Notes: generated by a model from the sequence alone, not told the origin. DNA of 64,000 bases from Ruegeria atlantica (GCA_013032095.1 WQBJ01000002.1:317501-381500), one strand, 5' to 3'; positions 19,812-29,808 are shown, counted from the first letter of the stretch. A program made the numbers and translations.

Positions 19812-20283
19812 ATCGCGCCATGGGGCGCGGTGCCCCCGAGGATACTTCTAGCCAGATGAAGCGGGCGGGGGAAGAGAAGCCGTTTGGAAATACGAACTTT
19901 GTCTGGCGGTCAGGTGCCGTAGCGCAGAGCGTTCCTGACGCTGATGGTGCGGAACTTTCACCTTGCCTATTTGGCTAATGGGATGAATCGTGCGCGAAAA
20001 CACGGCTGGGGCCTTACTTTTTGGCGGGCGAGCCGCTGGCTCAGTTATCTGTCAGCCAATTTTTGGACCGGGCGTATTTGTTGTGACTTGGAACTGGAGC
20101 AGCAGGTCCTAGGCTAGCTTAAGTCTACTGAACCAACCTTGTGCCCAACATCGTCAGTGGCGGCACAATGAGGTCCTTGGTTCTGGAAAGGACGGAAACA
20201 TGCTAGGGTAACGCAGGCAGACCACCTTCAGGCAGGCGATCATCAACATCGGGCATTCACACTGTGCATAACAGGAGAAGACG
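19812..20283. other. long intergenic region between peroxiredoxin and DUF1326 genes
   Basis: About 470 nt without a convincing gene. It begins with GC-rich hairpin sequence and CCCCCGAGGATACTTCTAGC, which resembles a repeat often seen between genes in this family of bacteria (from memory, not checked). A 57-codon frame (19944-20117, ATG to TAG) has protein-like composition rich in Trp and aromatic residues but no clear ribosome site, and may be a gene remnant. The last 100 nt should hold the DUF1326 promoter. Confidence 0.4.
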
Positions 20284-20919
20284 ATGGCATTTGTTGATTG
20301 GTACATTGAAGGCGATGCTTTTGGGAACTGCAATTGCGGCTATGCATGCCCATGCCAATTCGAAGATCTACCGACCCATGGCCACTGTCGCGGTTTCGAG
20401 GTTCTAGAAATCACAAAGGGACACTTTGGAGATACGGATTTGACCGGCACCAAGGCGGCGCTGATCTACGCCTGGCCGGGTCCGGTCTTTGAGGGCGGCG
20501 GCGAGTTGCAGGTTATTATCGATCCCAGTGCTACGGAGGCGCAGCGAGCCGCGCTGGAAAAGGTTTTTCACGGTAAAGAAACTGAAGAAATGGCGACTCA
20601 TTGGTTCGTCTTCCGGGCGATGTGTGACACCGTACATGAGACGCTGCACCTACCGATAGATTTTAAAATGGACATGGAGGAACGCTCGGCCAGCGTCACG
20701 ATAGGCGATGTGCTTACTTCTACCGGGAGACCGATTGAGGCACCGCATGGCGGAGGCCCGCATCGTGTGCGGATCGACATTCCCGGCGGTATTGAATTCA
20801 CTTTGGCCGAGATCGGCAGCGCCTCGACCAAGGCGAATGCGGCGATCAAACTGGATTTGAACGACAGCTACGGCCAATGGCACGTCATGAAGCACGGGCC
20901 GTCGGGTGTCGCGCACTGA
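20284..20919 (+). CDS. DUF1326 domain protein
   Basis: The 211-residue protein opens with the DUF1326 hallmark IEGDAFGNCNCGYACPCQF, four closely spaced Cys in a CxCxxxCxC pattern that could bind metal, followed by a beta-rich domain with GTKAALIYAWPGP. The function is unknown. A good ribosome site (ACAGGAGAAG) precedes the ATG. It converges on the SnoaL-like gene, with 3 nt between the stops. Confidence 0.86.
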   Translation: MAFVDWYIEGDAFGNCNCGYACPCQFEDLPTHGHCRGFEVLEITKGHFGDTDLTGTKAALIYAWPGPVFEGGGELQVIIDPSATEAQRAALEKVFHGKETEEMATHWFVFRAMCDTVHETLHLPIDFKMDMEERSASVTIGDVLTSTGRPIEAPHGGGPHRVRIDIPGGIEFTLAEIGSASTKANAAIKLDLNDSYGQWHVMKHGPSGVAH

Positions 20920-20922
20920 GCG

Positions 20923-21312
20923 TCAGGCTTCTCCGAAATCCACCAGAACCGGGGCGGTGTCATAGATGATCCGAACCGATTTGAATCGGCTCTTGTCCTG
21001 AGTCAGTTCGAACAGGTCGACGCATTCGATGGTTTCGGGATGTCCGTCCCGGATCGTGCGTGTGTAGTTGAAATGCACAGCCATCTGCGGCGCGCCCGAG
21101 GTGTCGGCGAAGGTGTTCTTGTGAACGGTTGTCCGGTCGTGAGTGATGTGCATGACGTTGGTATAGAAGTCCCGCGCCGGTTGCTTGCCTGAGATCGGGG
21201 ATGTCGCTGTTGCATCCTCGGCAAACAGGTTCAGCATATCGGACACATCACCGCTTTCGATGGCCTGTAGATACTGCCGTGCCAACTCGTCCATATGATC
21301 TTTGTCCGACAT
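20923..21312 (-). CDS. SnoaL-like / nuclear transport factor 2 fold protein
   Basis: The 129-residue protein fits the NTF2-like fold: YLQAIESGDVSDMLNLFAEDATATSPISG at the start, then beta strands FKSVRIIYDTAPVL at the end. This fold serves isomerases, cyclases and binding proteins, so no reaction is inferred. Of several in-frame Met codons, the ATG at 21310-21312 lies 7 nt from AGGAGG; upstream Met codons are too close to or before it. Confidence 0.75.
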   Translation of the reverse strand: MSDKDHMDELARQYLQAIESGDVSDMLNLFAEDATATSPISGKQPARDFYTNVMHITHDRTTVHKNTFADTSGAPQMAVHFNYTRTIRDGHPETIECVDLFELTQDKSRFKSVRIIYDTAPVLVDFGEA

Positions 21313-21350
21313 CGCCATCCCTCCTGCTGGGTCTGTCGGCACTGTACCAC

Positions 21351-21382
21351 AAAAAAGGCCCCGGTGGTTTCACCGGGGCCTT
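21351..21382 (-). terminator. Rho-independent terminator of pnp
   Basis: On the minus strand a 12-bp perfect stem (AAGGCCCCGGTG with CACCGGGGCCTT, loop of 4) is followed by a run of T, read here as AAAAAA at 21351-21356. It lies 23 nt after the pnp stop and is the clearest terminator of the window. Confidence 0.9.
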
Positions 21383-21404
21383 CACTACTTGAGAGAGGAA
21401 CAGA

Positions 21405-23555
21405 TTACTCTGCGCTTTCCTCTTTCTTTTCTTTCTTCTCGGGAACGATCTCTTCGCCGGTTTCCTGATCGACAACTTTCATCGACAGGCGGACCTTGCC
21501 GCGGTCGTCAAAGCCCAGCAGCTTGACCTTTACTTCCTGACCTTCCTTAAGAACATCCGACGGATGGTTCAGGCGGCGGTTTTCGATCTGGGACACGTGG
21601 ACCAGACCGTCGCGCTTGCCAAAGAAGTTCACGAAGGCGCCGAAGTCGACGATCTTAACCACTTTACCGGTGTAGATCTGACCTTCTTCCGGCTCGGCCA
21701 CGATCGAATAAATCATGTCATAGGCCTTCTGGATCGATTCACCATCTGGCGAGGCAATCTTGATGACGCCGTCGTCGTTGATGTCGACCTTGGCACCCGA
21801 AACTTCGACGATCTCGCGGATGACCTTACCGCCCGAGCCGATCACTTCGCGGATCTTGTCGGTCGGGATGTTCATGGTTTCGATGCGCGGGGCGTGGACC
21901 GAGAATTCGTTCGTCTCGGACAGGGCTTTGCCCATCTCGCCCAGAATGTGCATCCGGCCCTCTTTGGCCTGTGCCAGAGCGGTTTCCATGATCTGCGGCG
22001 TGATGCCTGCGACCTTGATGTCCATCTGCAGCGAGGTGATGCCGTTTTCGGTACCTGCCACTTTGAAGTCCATGTCGCCCAGGTGGTCTTCGTCGCCCAG
22101 GATGTCGGTCAGAACAGCGTATTCGCCGTCATCTTCCAGGATCAAACCCATGGCCACACCGGCAACCGGTGCTTTCAGCGGAACACCTGCGTCCATCATC
22201 GACAGCGAACCGCCACAGACGGAAGCCATCGAGGAGGAACCATTGGATTCAGTGATCTCCGACACCACGCGAACGGTGTAGGGGAAGTCAGTCGGTGCGG
22301 GCAGAACTGCCTGCAGCGCGCGCCATGCCAGCTTGCCGTGACCGATCTCACGACGGCCGGGCGAACCCACGCGGCCCACTTCACCAACCGAATACGGAGG
22401 GAAGTTGTAATGCAGCAGGAAGTTCGATTTGAAGTTGCCGTGCAGCGCGTCGATGAACTGCTCATCGTCGCCGGTGCCCAGCGTGGTTACGGCCAGTGCC
22501 TGAGTTTCACCACGGGTGAACAGGGCGGACCCGTGTGTACGTGGCAGCAGCGAGGTTTCGGCTTCGATGGCACGGACATCGGTGGTCGAACGACCGTCGA
22601 TGCGCTTGCCGCCTTTGACGACGTCACCGCGCAGGATGCCGGCTTCCAGCTTTTTCATCGCGGAACCCAGGTTCGCGTCTTCCAGCTGTTCCTCGGTCAG
22701 CGCTTCTTTGATCGCTTCACGTGCAGCGGCAACAGCAGCGGTGCGCTCTTGCTTGTCGGTGATCGCGAATGCGGCGCGCATCTGCTCTTCACCGGCTGCG
22801 GACACAGCGGCGTACAGCTCCGAGTAGTCGGGGGCGACGAACTCAAACGGCTCTTTTGCGGTCTCTTCGGCTAGATCAATGATCAGGTCCAGAACCGGCT
22901 GGATTTGCTCGTGCGCAAAGTTCACGGCGCCCAGCATTTCGGCTTCGGACAGTTCATACGCTTCCGATTCCACCATCATCACGGCGTTCTTGGTACCGGC
23001 CACAACCAGGTCCAGACGCTGTTCTGGGTTCAGGCGCAGGTCCTGCATGTCGTCCACGGTCGGGTTCAGGACGTATTCGCCATCCACGAAACCAACACGG
23101 GCACCGGCGATCGGGCCCATGAACGGCGCGCCGGAAATGGTCAGAGCAGCGGATGCCGCGATCATTGCAACGATGTCGGGGTCGTTGACCAGATCGTGGC
23201 TCAGCACGGTGCACATCACCAGAACTTCGTTCTTGAATCCATCAACGAACAGCGGGCGGATCGGACGGTCGATCAGACGTGCGGTCAGCGTCTCTTTCTC
23301 GGTCGGGCGCGCCTCGCGCTTGAAGAAGCCACCCGGAACTTTTCCGGCGGCATAGTATTTCTCTTGGTAGTGCACGGTCAGCGGGAAAAAGTCCTGACCA
23401 GGCTTTTGCTGCTTGGCAAAGGTCACGTTCGCCATGACGCTGGTTTCGCCCAGCGTGGCGATCACGGTGCCGTCGGCCTGACGGGCAACCTTGCCGGTTT
23501 CCAGTGTCAGCGTCTCTTCGCCCCACTGAATCGATTTCTTTGTTACATCAAACAT
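21405..23555 (-). CDS. pnp: polyribonucleotide nucleotidyltransferase (PNPase)
   Basis: The 716-residue protein has the PNPase layout: two RNase PH domains ([35 protein letters not shown]), an alpha-helical linker, a KH domain ([20 protein letters not shown]) and an S1 domain ([17 protein letters not shown]), ending in a short charged tail with Glu/Lys. It degrades RNA 3' to 5' with phosphate. In many bacteria it follows rpsO directly; here 4.7 kb of other genes separate them. It is followed by a strong terminator. Confidence 0.97.
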   Translation of the reverse strand: MFDVTKKSIQWGEETLTLETGKVARQADGTVIATLGETSVMANVTFAKQQKPGQDFFPLTVHYQEKYYAAGKVPGGFFKREARPTEKETLTARLIDRPIRPLFVDGFKNEVLVMCTVLSHDLVNDPDIVAMIAASAALTISGAPFMGPIAGARVGFVDGEYVLNPTVDDMQDLRLNPEQRLDLVVAGTKNAVMMVESEAYELSEAEMLGAVNFAHEQIQPVLDLIIDLAEETAKEPFEFVAPDYSELYAAVSAAGEEQMRAAFAITDKQERTAAVAAAREAIKEALTEEQLEDANLGSAMKKLEAGILRGDVVKGGKRIDGRSTTDVRAIEAETSLLPRTHGSALFTRGETQALAVTTLGTGDDEQFIDALHGNFKSNFLLHYNFPPYSVGEVGRVGSPGRREIGHGKLAWRALQAVLPAPTDFPYTVRVVSEITESNGSSSMASVCGGSLSMMDAGVPLKAPVAGVAMGLILEDDGEYAVLTDILGDEDHLGDMDFKVAGTENGITSLQMDIKVAGITPQIMETALAQAKEGRMHILGEMGKALSETNEFSVHAPRIETMNIPTDKIREVIGSGGKVIREIVEVSGAKVDINDDGVIKIASPDGESIQKAYDMIYSIVAEPEEGQIYTGKVVKIVDFGAFVNFFGKRDGLVHVSQIENRRLNHPSDVLKEGQEVKVKLLGFDDRGKVRLSMKVVDQETGEEIVPEKKEKKEESAE

Positions 23556-23837
23556 ATGCGTATCCTAGATGAGAGCACTCCCGCCCCTGCGGGTCTCCCG
23601 TTTGCATGGCGGCCCCATTGCCGCCGACCCCAATTTATCTTCCGTTCGAGTGCCGGGGTCAGGTCACAACGTCTCAGATAGCGCGCGCATACATGAGATT
23701 GCGCCCAAAGGAAAGCGAAACCGCATCGGTTGGGCGGTTGACCGCCCTGTTGATTTCATGGGGATTGCGGCATGGACGCCGGGCTGTTGCGCCCGCTAAG
23801 ATACGGGTGCAATGCAGAATTCAGGCGGAGACTGCGG

Positions 23838-24599
23838 ATGAAAATCTGGTTGAAGATTGCATCACTGGTGTTGTTGGGTCTGACCGGTTCTGCGTATGCC
23901 GCGCCAGGCACGCCGCTGGACTGGGCCGCTCTTCCGGACCCGGCGGTGCAGAGCTACGATGACCCGTTTCGCGACCTTACACCTGAACAGTTCGACGACC
24001 TGTTGTTTGCCGTGCGCCTGCGTGGCCGTTTGCAACAGGACGTCGGCAGCGCCGAAGAACGTCAGAAATGGCAGGAGCTTCTGACCGAAACAGAAGAAGC
24101 CCTTGCCGCCGATCAGATCGACATCGACTGGCTGCTGTCCCAGCGCGAGGTAGTTATTTCGCGCCGCGACAGGGCTGCAACCAGCGGAAACCCCAGCCTC
24201 GACGGGCAGACGGTGACCCTTATGGGTTTTGCCCTTCCCGCGCCACCGGATGACGACGGACAATCGGTGGTTTATCTTGTGCCACAACCCGGTATGTGTA
24301 GTCATCTGCCGCCTCCCGCACCAAATCAGATGATCCGGGTGAAACTGCGTGACGGTTGGACGCCCGCCTATGTCCATGAACCGGTGCGGCTGACGGGCCA
24401 GTTGGTTATTGATCCGTCGGATTACGAGATGAACGTGGTCGATGGGTTGATGCCAATGCGCGCCACTTTCCGCATGGACGCCGAGATTGTGGAGACTTTG
24501 GAGAGCCGCAGTGGCGAAACTGCGTGGACACCGACGTTAGAGGACCGGCTGCGGGCTGCGGGCAGTCGCAAAACCGGTGGTACGCAGACTCCGGATTAG
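23838..24599 (+). CDS. exported DUF3299 domain protein
   Basis: The 253-residue protein has a signal peptide (residues 1-22, ending GSAYAA) and a C-terminal DUF3299 region with VTLMGFALPAPPDDDG, CSHLPPPAPNQMIRV and VRLTGQLVID. Related proteins in Gammaproteobacteria are exported and found beside metal or lipoprotein export genes; the role is not known. The longer in-frame start is rejected because the ATG at 23838 begins the signal peptide. It is divergent from pnp, with 282 nt between the starts. Confidence 0.82.
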   Translation: MKIWLKIASLVLLGLTGSAYAAPGTPLDWAALPDPAVQSYDDPFRDLTPEQFDDLLFAVRLRGRLQQDVGSAEERQKWQELLTETEEALAADQIDIDWLLSQREVVISRRDRAATSGNPSLDGQTVTLMGFALPAPPDDDGQSVVYLVPQPGMCSHLPPPAPNQMIRVKLRDGWTPAYVHEPVRLTGQLVIDPSDYEMNVVDGLMPMRATFRMDAEIVETLESRSGETAWTPTLEDRLRAAGSRKTGGTQTPD

Positions 24600-24796
24600 G
24601 TGCCTGATACCCCTCAATTAAGAGGATAAGCACCAAAATATGAATGCGTTTTGCGAATTTTTGATGACGGTGTAAGCTCTTACCGTAAGACCTGTGGTCG
24701 AAATGACGGAAAACGCGCCAAGGGGAAACCGAAAGTACCGCCGTCCACCGACCGAAGACCTTGGCGTTTGCACGCAGCAAACTGAGGGAAAGTCGA

Positions 24797-26398
24797 ATGG
24801 CACAATCCAAGAAAATGCTGGATCCGGATCCTCGGATCTATGATTTTGAAACCGAGTTTGAGCTTGGACAAGACAACGTTCGGCCATTTGGTTTAGACAT
24901 CCACAACCCGGTCTTCTTGATCTCGAGTATCGTGATTTTTGCGTTCGTTCTGATCGCATTAGCAAACCAAGAGGCCGCGGCAACGTTCTTTGGCTGGCTC
25001 CGGCCCTGGCTGACCAGCACGTTTGACTGGTTCCTGGTTCTGTCTGTCGACTTGATCACGCTGTTCTGTCTGGTGCTGATCATTTTGCCTGTAGGAAAGG
25101 TGCGGATCGGCGGTAAGGACGCCAAGCCCGACTATTCCTATGCAGGATGGATCGCGATGATGTTCGCAGCCGGTATCGGCATCGGTCTGCTGTTCTTTGG
25201 CGTGATGGAGCCTGTCTATTACAACTTTGCCGAGGACGGTAATGCGCGTCCGTTGGGTATCGATATCGCGGTGCCGGGCAATGAATATATCGGCATTGTT
25301 GGTACAATCCACCATTGGGGGCTTGAAGGCTGGGCGGTTTACGCCGCAGTGGGCCTGAGCCTTGCAATCTTCAGCTATAACCTCGGTTTACCTTTGACCC
25401 TGCGATCGGCCTTCTACCCGATTCTGGGCGAACGTGTCTGGGGTTGGTGGGGCCACATCATCGACACTCTTGCCGTCTTTGCGACCCTGTTCGGCCTGAC
25501 CACGTCACTTGGTCTGGGCGCGCAGCAGGTCGCGGCGGGGCTGAACGAAGTGTTCGGTATCGAACCCAGCCCGACCGTCATTGTCCTGCTGATCATCGGC
25601 ATCACCCTGATCGCCCTTGGCTCGGTTCTGCTGGGCATGGATGCCGGTGTGAAACGGCTGAGTGAGATCAACATGGTCATGGCCGTCGGCCTGTTCCTGT
25701 TCGTGATCGCCGTTACCGGCATCGGAACCGCCATCGCGCGGTATTTCAATGTGATGACGGATTACGTGCTGCATCTGCCAGCTCTGTCCAACCCGTTCGG
25801 TCGAGAGGACACCAGCTACTTCCACGGCTGGACGACGTTCTATTGGGCCTGGTGGATCGCGTGGTCGCCGTTTGTGGGCATGTTCATTGCCCGCATCTCC
25901 AAAGGCCGCACGGTGCGAGAGTTCGTTATCTGCGCCTTGCTTGCGCCGACAGCGGTTTGCGCCCTGTGGATGTCGACATTTGGCGGCGCTGCCATCGACA
26001 TGCTGAACACAGGCGGAGCCGAAGGTGTTCGCGCTACGGTGATCGACAGCTACGCGCCCGAAGGTGCCTTGTTTGGCTTCCTGAAAGAACTGCCGCTTTA
26101 CGGCATCGTGGCTCCGATCGCGCTGATCCTGATCGTGATCTTCTTCGTTACCTCATCTGATTCCGGCTCGCTAGTGATCGACACGATCACGGCTGGCGGC
26201 AAGATGGATGCGCCGGTCATCCAGCGTGTCTTTTGGTGCACGTTGGAGGGACTCGTCGCCATCGCGTTGCTGCTTGGGGGAGGTCTCTCCGCCCTGCAAG
26301 GTGCCGCGGTGTCTACCGGTATCCCCTTTACGCTTGTGGTTCTGATGATGTGCTACTGCTTGTGGCTGGCGCTGAAGTCGGAGAAGGCAAAGATGTAG
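24797..26398 (+). CDS. BCCT family transporter (betaine/carnitine/choline type)
   Basis: The 533-residue protein has twelve predicted membrane helices and the BCCT signature WTTFYWAWWIAWSPFVGMFIARIS, plus the MFAAGIGIGLLFFGVMEP segment in TM3 with its Gly-rich core. Family members take up glycine betaine, choline, carnitine or DMSP by sodium or proton symport. The ATG at 24797 follows GAGGGAAAG. A terminator follows. Roseobacters use such carriers for compatible solutes, and the TMAEP operon 9 kb away would yield glycine betaine, but no direct link is shown. Confidence 0.9.
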   Translation: MAQSKKMLDPDPRIYDFETEFELGQDNVRPFGLDIHNPVFLISSIVIFAFVLIALANQEAAATFFGWLRPWLTSTFDWFLVLSVDLITLFCLVLIILPVGKVRIGGKDAKPDYSYAGWIAMMFAAGIGIGLLFFGVMEPVYYNFAEDGNARPLGIDIAVPGNEYIGIVGTIHHWGLEGWAVYAAVGLSLAIFSYNLGLPLTLRSAFYPILGERVWGWWGHIIDTLAVFATLFGLTTSLGLGAQQVAAGLNEVFGIEPSPTVIVLLIIGITLIALGSVLLGMDAGVKRLSEINMVMAVGLFLFVIAVTGIGTAIARYFNVMTDYVLHLPALSNPFGREDTSYFHGWTTFYWAWWIAWSPFVGMFIARISKGRTVREFVICALLAPTAVCALWMSTFGGAAIDMLNTGGAEGVRATVIDSYAPEGALFGFLKELPLYGIVAPIALILIVIFFVTSSDSGSLVIDTITAGGKMDAPVIQRVFWCTLEGLVAIALLLGGGLSALQGAAVSTGIPFTLVVLMMCYCLWLALKSEKAKM

Positions 26399-26419
26399 GA
26401 TTTCGACCTTAAACAATTG

Positions 26420-26446
26420 AAGCGCCCGCCGGATGGCGGGCGCTTT
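26420..26446 (+). terminator. Rho-independent terminator of the BCCT gene
   Basis: AAGCGCCCGCC and GGCGGGCGCTT pair over 11 bp with a GGAT loop and run into TTTT. It lies 21 nt after the transporter stop and also faces the convergent EF-hand gene. Confidence 0.88.
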
Positions 26447-26469
26447 TGTTCGCGGGTATCTTGGCAACC

Positions 26470-28011
26470 TTACCGGCACATGCCTCCGGAAATGCAGGCA
26501 CCGGTTTCTTCTAGAATTACGGTGGAATGGCCTGCGGAACCGTCGGGGATCGGAACGCCTGCAGAGATGATGAACTTGACACTATGCCCGCCGTTCAACC
26601 CGGCCGGGAATCTTGGAATAGGTTTATTGATTCTGAAATAGCCATCCGGGGTCTGCGATATGGCTCCTTCGCGCGCCAGTTGCAGCAAACCGGCCTGCTG
26701 CGGCAGCACATCATACAAAACCGCTTCGTTGGAGGCGACGACATCTGCGAGACTGAACTCCATAACACCGCCTTTGTGGTACCGAAGCAAAAGGTTTTCC
26801 AACCTGCGCTCAAGGCCGCCCGTTTGTTCAGTTACGGGCGCGTCCAACAGTTTGACGCCGTCATCGGTCACCAGATAGCGCTTGTTGCCTCTGACGATGG
26901 TCAGCCCGCCTGCCTTTTTCGAGCCGTTGACGTCGGTCAAATGGCGCCCGGACGGAAGCTGGATTTCACCAAGCTTGTAGGTTCCCACAACTTTGTCGAC
27001 ATTGCGTTTGAGCCGCGAGGCAACCAGACCTTTGGCGATCAGAGCTTCGCCTGAATCTATGTCTGTGAAATATTTCGGCAGACATTCGCGACCCGGTTGA
27101 AAATGAATTTTGCTCTTGTCCAGCCCGACGACGCCGACACCACGTGACATTGCGGGGGCCACAAACCGTTCGACCCGGTCGGTCTCACCGGTCAGTTGCC
27201 ACACGAGCGAGTCAAAATTCGTCGCAACAATGTAAAGCGGCTGCTCACCCTTTTCGATGTCAATAACCGCAGCCGAGGTTTCGCGATCTTGCCCAGAGAC
27301 TGCCACGTTAGATATGGCATAGCCCTCATAGCCGCTCAAAAGAATGACTTTCGCCGATGCTGAAGGTTTCGGGAACTCGCACAGCGACTCGGGGTTGAAC
27401 CGGTCAAGCCGGGTGGGCTTGGGACGGACAACATCTGGAGAAATTCTTGCGCTTGCGATCTGTTCGACGGTGGTCGCAATCTCTTCGGGCGTCACGGTCC
27501 CGTCCCTATTGGCATCGAACTGCATCAGTTCTTCACCGTTGTTGCGGTGGCTTTGACCGGGCACTGACGCTTCCATCGAAGTTTGCCAGAGCTCCTGTAA
27601 AGTCAGATTGCCGTCGCGGTCTCGATCCGCCGTTGCGATAATGGTTCTGAGAACAGTTGAGTGGTTTGTGTTCAAATAGGGCAACTGCCGTTCAATTTCG
27701 GATGCCGTGATCTCTAGGTCACCATCCAGATCGAAGGCCAGATATCCGGTGAGACGCGCTGCGCGGCGCTGCGCGGTTATTGTCTCGGCACGGATGTTTA
27801 AAGCCTCGGTGGTCAGTTCCCCATTTGGTGCAAGACTAAGCAGTCGCCGGATTGCATTTTCGGTAAACCCATTCGGATCGGTCCGGATCTGGTGCAGCAC
27901 CTGCTGAGATATCTGGATGTTCGGGGCATTTGTGTTTTCACTTTGCGCGACGCCGGGTTGTGCAACACAACTTGCGAAAACAGATGCGAATAGCAGTTTC
28001 GTAAATTTCAT
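26470..28011 (-). CDS. exported EF-hand protein of unknown function
   Basis: The 513-residue protein has a signal peptide (residues 1-22, ending GVAQ) and three EF-hand calcium loops in its first 180 residues: DLDGDLEITASE, DRDRDGNLTLQE and DANRDGTVTPEE. The remaining 320 residues contain several Cys and many beta-prone stretches, ending ETGACISGGMCR, with no family I recognise. Base composition looks lower in GC than the neighbours. It occupies the gap between rpsO and pnp and converges on the BCCT gene, so it may be an insertion. Confidence 0.72.
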   Translation of the reverse strand: MKFTKLLFASVFASCVAQPGVAQSENTNAPNIQISQQVLHQIRTDPNGFTENAIRRLLSLAPNGELTTEALNIRAETITAQRRAARLTGYLAFDLDGDLEITASEIERQLPYLNTNHSTVLRTIIATADRDRDGNLTLQELWQTSMEASVPGQSHRNNGEELMQFDANRDGTVTPEEIATTVEQIASARISPDVVRPKPTRLDRFNPESLCEFPKPSASAKVILLSGYEGYAISNVAVSGQDRETSAAVIDIEKGEQPLYIVATNFDSLVWQLTGETDRVERFVAPAMSRGVGVVGLDKSKIHFQPGRECLPKYFTDIDSGEALIAKGLVASRLKRNVDKVVGTYKLGEIQLPSGRHLTDVNGSKKAGGLTIVRGNKRYLVTDDGVKLLDAPVTEQTGGLERRLENLLLRYHKGGVMEFSLADVVASNEAVLYDVLPQQAGLLQLAREGAISQTPDGYFRINKPIPRFPAGLNGGHSVKFIISAGVPIPDGSAGHSTVILEETGACISGGMCR

Positions 28012-28184
28012 GAGCCTAAAGTCCTATTAAAAATATTCTGTTAAGCTTCTAGCAACCAAGAGATTTGTCAACATGAACAAAATCCCCTATCGGTTGCGTC
28101 ACGACATTGGCTCTGGTTAGACCTTTTAATTCAGGATTGATGTCGGGCGTGGCGATTTGCCCAGTGAACGGTTTCCGGGTGGTA

Positions 28185-28216
28185 CAAAAAAACGCCCGCC
28201 AAATCGGCGAGCGTTT
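28185..28216 (-). terminator. Rho-independent terminator of rpsO
   Basis: Minus-strand hairpin of 10 bp with one mismatch (AACGCCCGCC with GGCGAGCGTT, 5-nt loop) followed by a T run, seen as AAAAAA at 28185-28190. It lies about 50 nt beyond the rpsO stop and separates rpsO from the inserted genes. Confidence 0.82.
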
Positions 28217-28266
28217 AAATCAGATAGTCCGGGTCTCGCGACCCGTACAATTCGCACAAAAAGCGC

Positions 28267-28536
28267 TTAGCGGCGGATGCCCAGCTTTTTGATCAGGTCC
28301 TGATAACGCGCTTCTTCTTTGCCCTTCAGGTAGTCCAGCAGCTTACGGCGCTGGGCGACCATTTTCAGCAGACCGCGACGACCGTGGTTGTCTTTCTTGT
28401 GGGTCTTGAAGTGCTCGGTCAGGGTGTTGATGCGCGAGGTCAGGATGGCAACCTGGACTTCAGGCGAACCGGTGTCGCCGTCTTTGGTTGCGAATTCTTT
28501 CATGACGCGTGTTTTTTCAGCGGCAGTAATCGACAT
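28267..28536 (-). CDS. rpsO: 30S ribosomal protein uS15
   Basis: The 89-residue protein is full length for S15, with [20 protein letters not shown] and [25 protein letters not shown], which contact 16S rRNA in the central domain. Its order after truB matches the usual truB-rpsO-pnp block, but the pnp gene that normally follows lies 4.7 kb away and rpsO has its own terminator. Confidence 0.97.
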   Translation of the reverse strand: MSITAAEKTRVMKEFATKDGDTGSPEVQVAILTSRINTLTEHFKTHKKDNHGRRGLLKMVAQRRKLLDYLKGKEEARYQDLIKKLGIRR

Positions 28537-28679
28537 CGGGGTCTCCTTTAAAGGTTAGAGTTGATGGCGCAGGCCGGGATGTCGTCCAGCACAGGCCCAT
28601 GGAGAAAACCGCACCGATTCCGATGCGGATGCGCGCGTATAAGCGTATTTTGAGCGAATGGCAAAGGGATTCTAGCGGG

Positions 28680-29714
28680 TCAGCCCAAGGCGCTCAGCCG
28701 TGCCAGTTCAGCTTCGGCAATCAGCTGGATATCCTCCGCGGTTATCCCGTCGGCCCCAAGCAGGTGCGCCACATTCTGCCCGTCGATCTGAACATGGGTC
28801 AGGTTTTCGTTGTCGGCGTCCTTCTCAATCTGGATATCGGGGTATTCCTGACCATCCCACGAAATAAACAGTTTGTCCTGACCCGGTTGGAAATCCATCA
28901 CGGTGACAGCTTCGTCTTCAGGGTCGGGTGCGAGGACGATGTCGTCGGCGCCGTCCCCACCCGTCACGATGTCATCGCTGTCGGCCAGGATTGTATCCTG
29001 ACCGGCGCCACCGTTCAGAAAATCGGAGGACTGTTCGTTCTCGCCGTCGTCGCCGGTCAGGAAGTCGTCGCCATCTCCGCCGAACAAAACATCCCGGCCG
29101 GCGCCTCCGTGCAGTTTGTCGTCGCCAAAGCCACCGTGCAGAGCGTCGTCGCCTTCTCCCCCGATCAGAGTGTCTTCATCCTGACCGCCATAAAGGTCGT
29201 CATCGCCTTCTCCCCCGTCAATTCGATCCTGCCCGAAGTGACCGTAAAGTGCATCGTCGCCTTCTTCTCCGATCAACAGGTCGTCGCCACCCTCGCCATG
29301 AAGGGTATCGTCGTCGCTACCGCCTGCGATGAAATCGACCCCTTCGCCCCCATGCAAAACATCATTGCCAGCACCGCCATGGATCAAGTCATCCCCATCA
29401 AATCCGTTGATCTGATCGTCCCCCTCCAACCCGGTCAGCACATCGTTTCCATCGGTGCCTGCGATGACCAGGTCGCCTTCGAATTCGGACAGGATGGTCC
29501 CGGTTGATAGTTCCGCAGCCTCAGCGCTTTCTTCAGGTGTAGCCGGTTCATCTGCGCTTTCGTCAATTTCAAGGAAGTTGCCTTCAGAGATTTCGTCGGG
29601 CTGGTCTTCGATGCTGTCGTCATCGTCGGGGTCGTCTTCGGCCATGAACGCATCGCTCACGGCGTAGGCAGCGCCCCCAACGGCGGCCAGGCTCAGGAAT
29701 CCAATCAGAAACAT
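28680..29714 (-). CDS. membrane-anchored RTX calcium-binding repeat protein
   Basis: The 344-residue protein begins with a hydrophobic segment (MFLIGFLSLAAVGGAAYAV), then an extremely acidic stretch (DDPDDDDSIEDQ), then about fifteen GGxGxDxLx nonapeptide repeats between residues 80 and 245 that form calcium-binding beta rolls, and a C-terminal domain ending SALG. RTX repeats usually mark type I secreted proteins; the N-terminal anchor is unusual and suggests a calcium-loaded periplasmic or surface-tethered protein. It sits between rpsO and the DUF1643 gene. Confidence 0.85.
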   Translation of the reverse strand: MFLIGFLSLAAVGGAAYAVSDAFMAEDDPDDDDSIEDQPDEISEGNFLEIDESADEPATPEESAEAAELSTGTILSEFEGDLVIAGTDGNDVLTGLEGDDQINGFDGDDLIHGGAGNDVLHGGEGVDFIAGGSDDDTLHGEGGDDLLIGEEGDDALYGHFGQDRIDGGEGDDDLYGGQDEDTLIGGEGDDALHGGFGDDKLHGGAGRDVLFGGDGDDFLTGDDGENEQSSDFLNGGAGQDTILADSDDIVTGGDGADDIVLAPDPEDEAVTVMDFQPGQDKLFISWDGQEYPDIQIEKDADNENLTHVQIDGQNVAHLLGADGITAEDIQLIAEAELARLSALG

Positions 29715-29808
29715 GGGAACCCTCCGTCAACGTACTGCTCCGAGGATAAATGTCTCATGAGATCAATCGCTTGGTCAAAGCCAAGCTGATCTTGTGGTTA
29801 ACCCTTTG

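Noticed and set aside
21564-22874. 436-codon frame opposite pnp
   Set aside because: Shadow frame rich in Val/Gly/His/Phe, antisense to a certain gene.
28970-29480. Periodic short repeats as a CRISPR or satellite
   Set aside because: The 27-bp-scale periodicity follows the RTX GGxGxDxLx coding repeats; no spacers between identical repeats.
28599-29507. 302-codon frame opposite the RTX gene
   Set aside because: Its apparent repeats are the complement of the RTX nonapeptide code.
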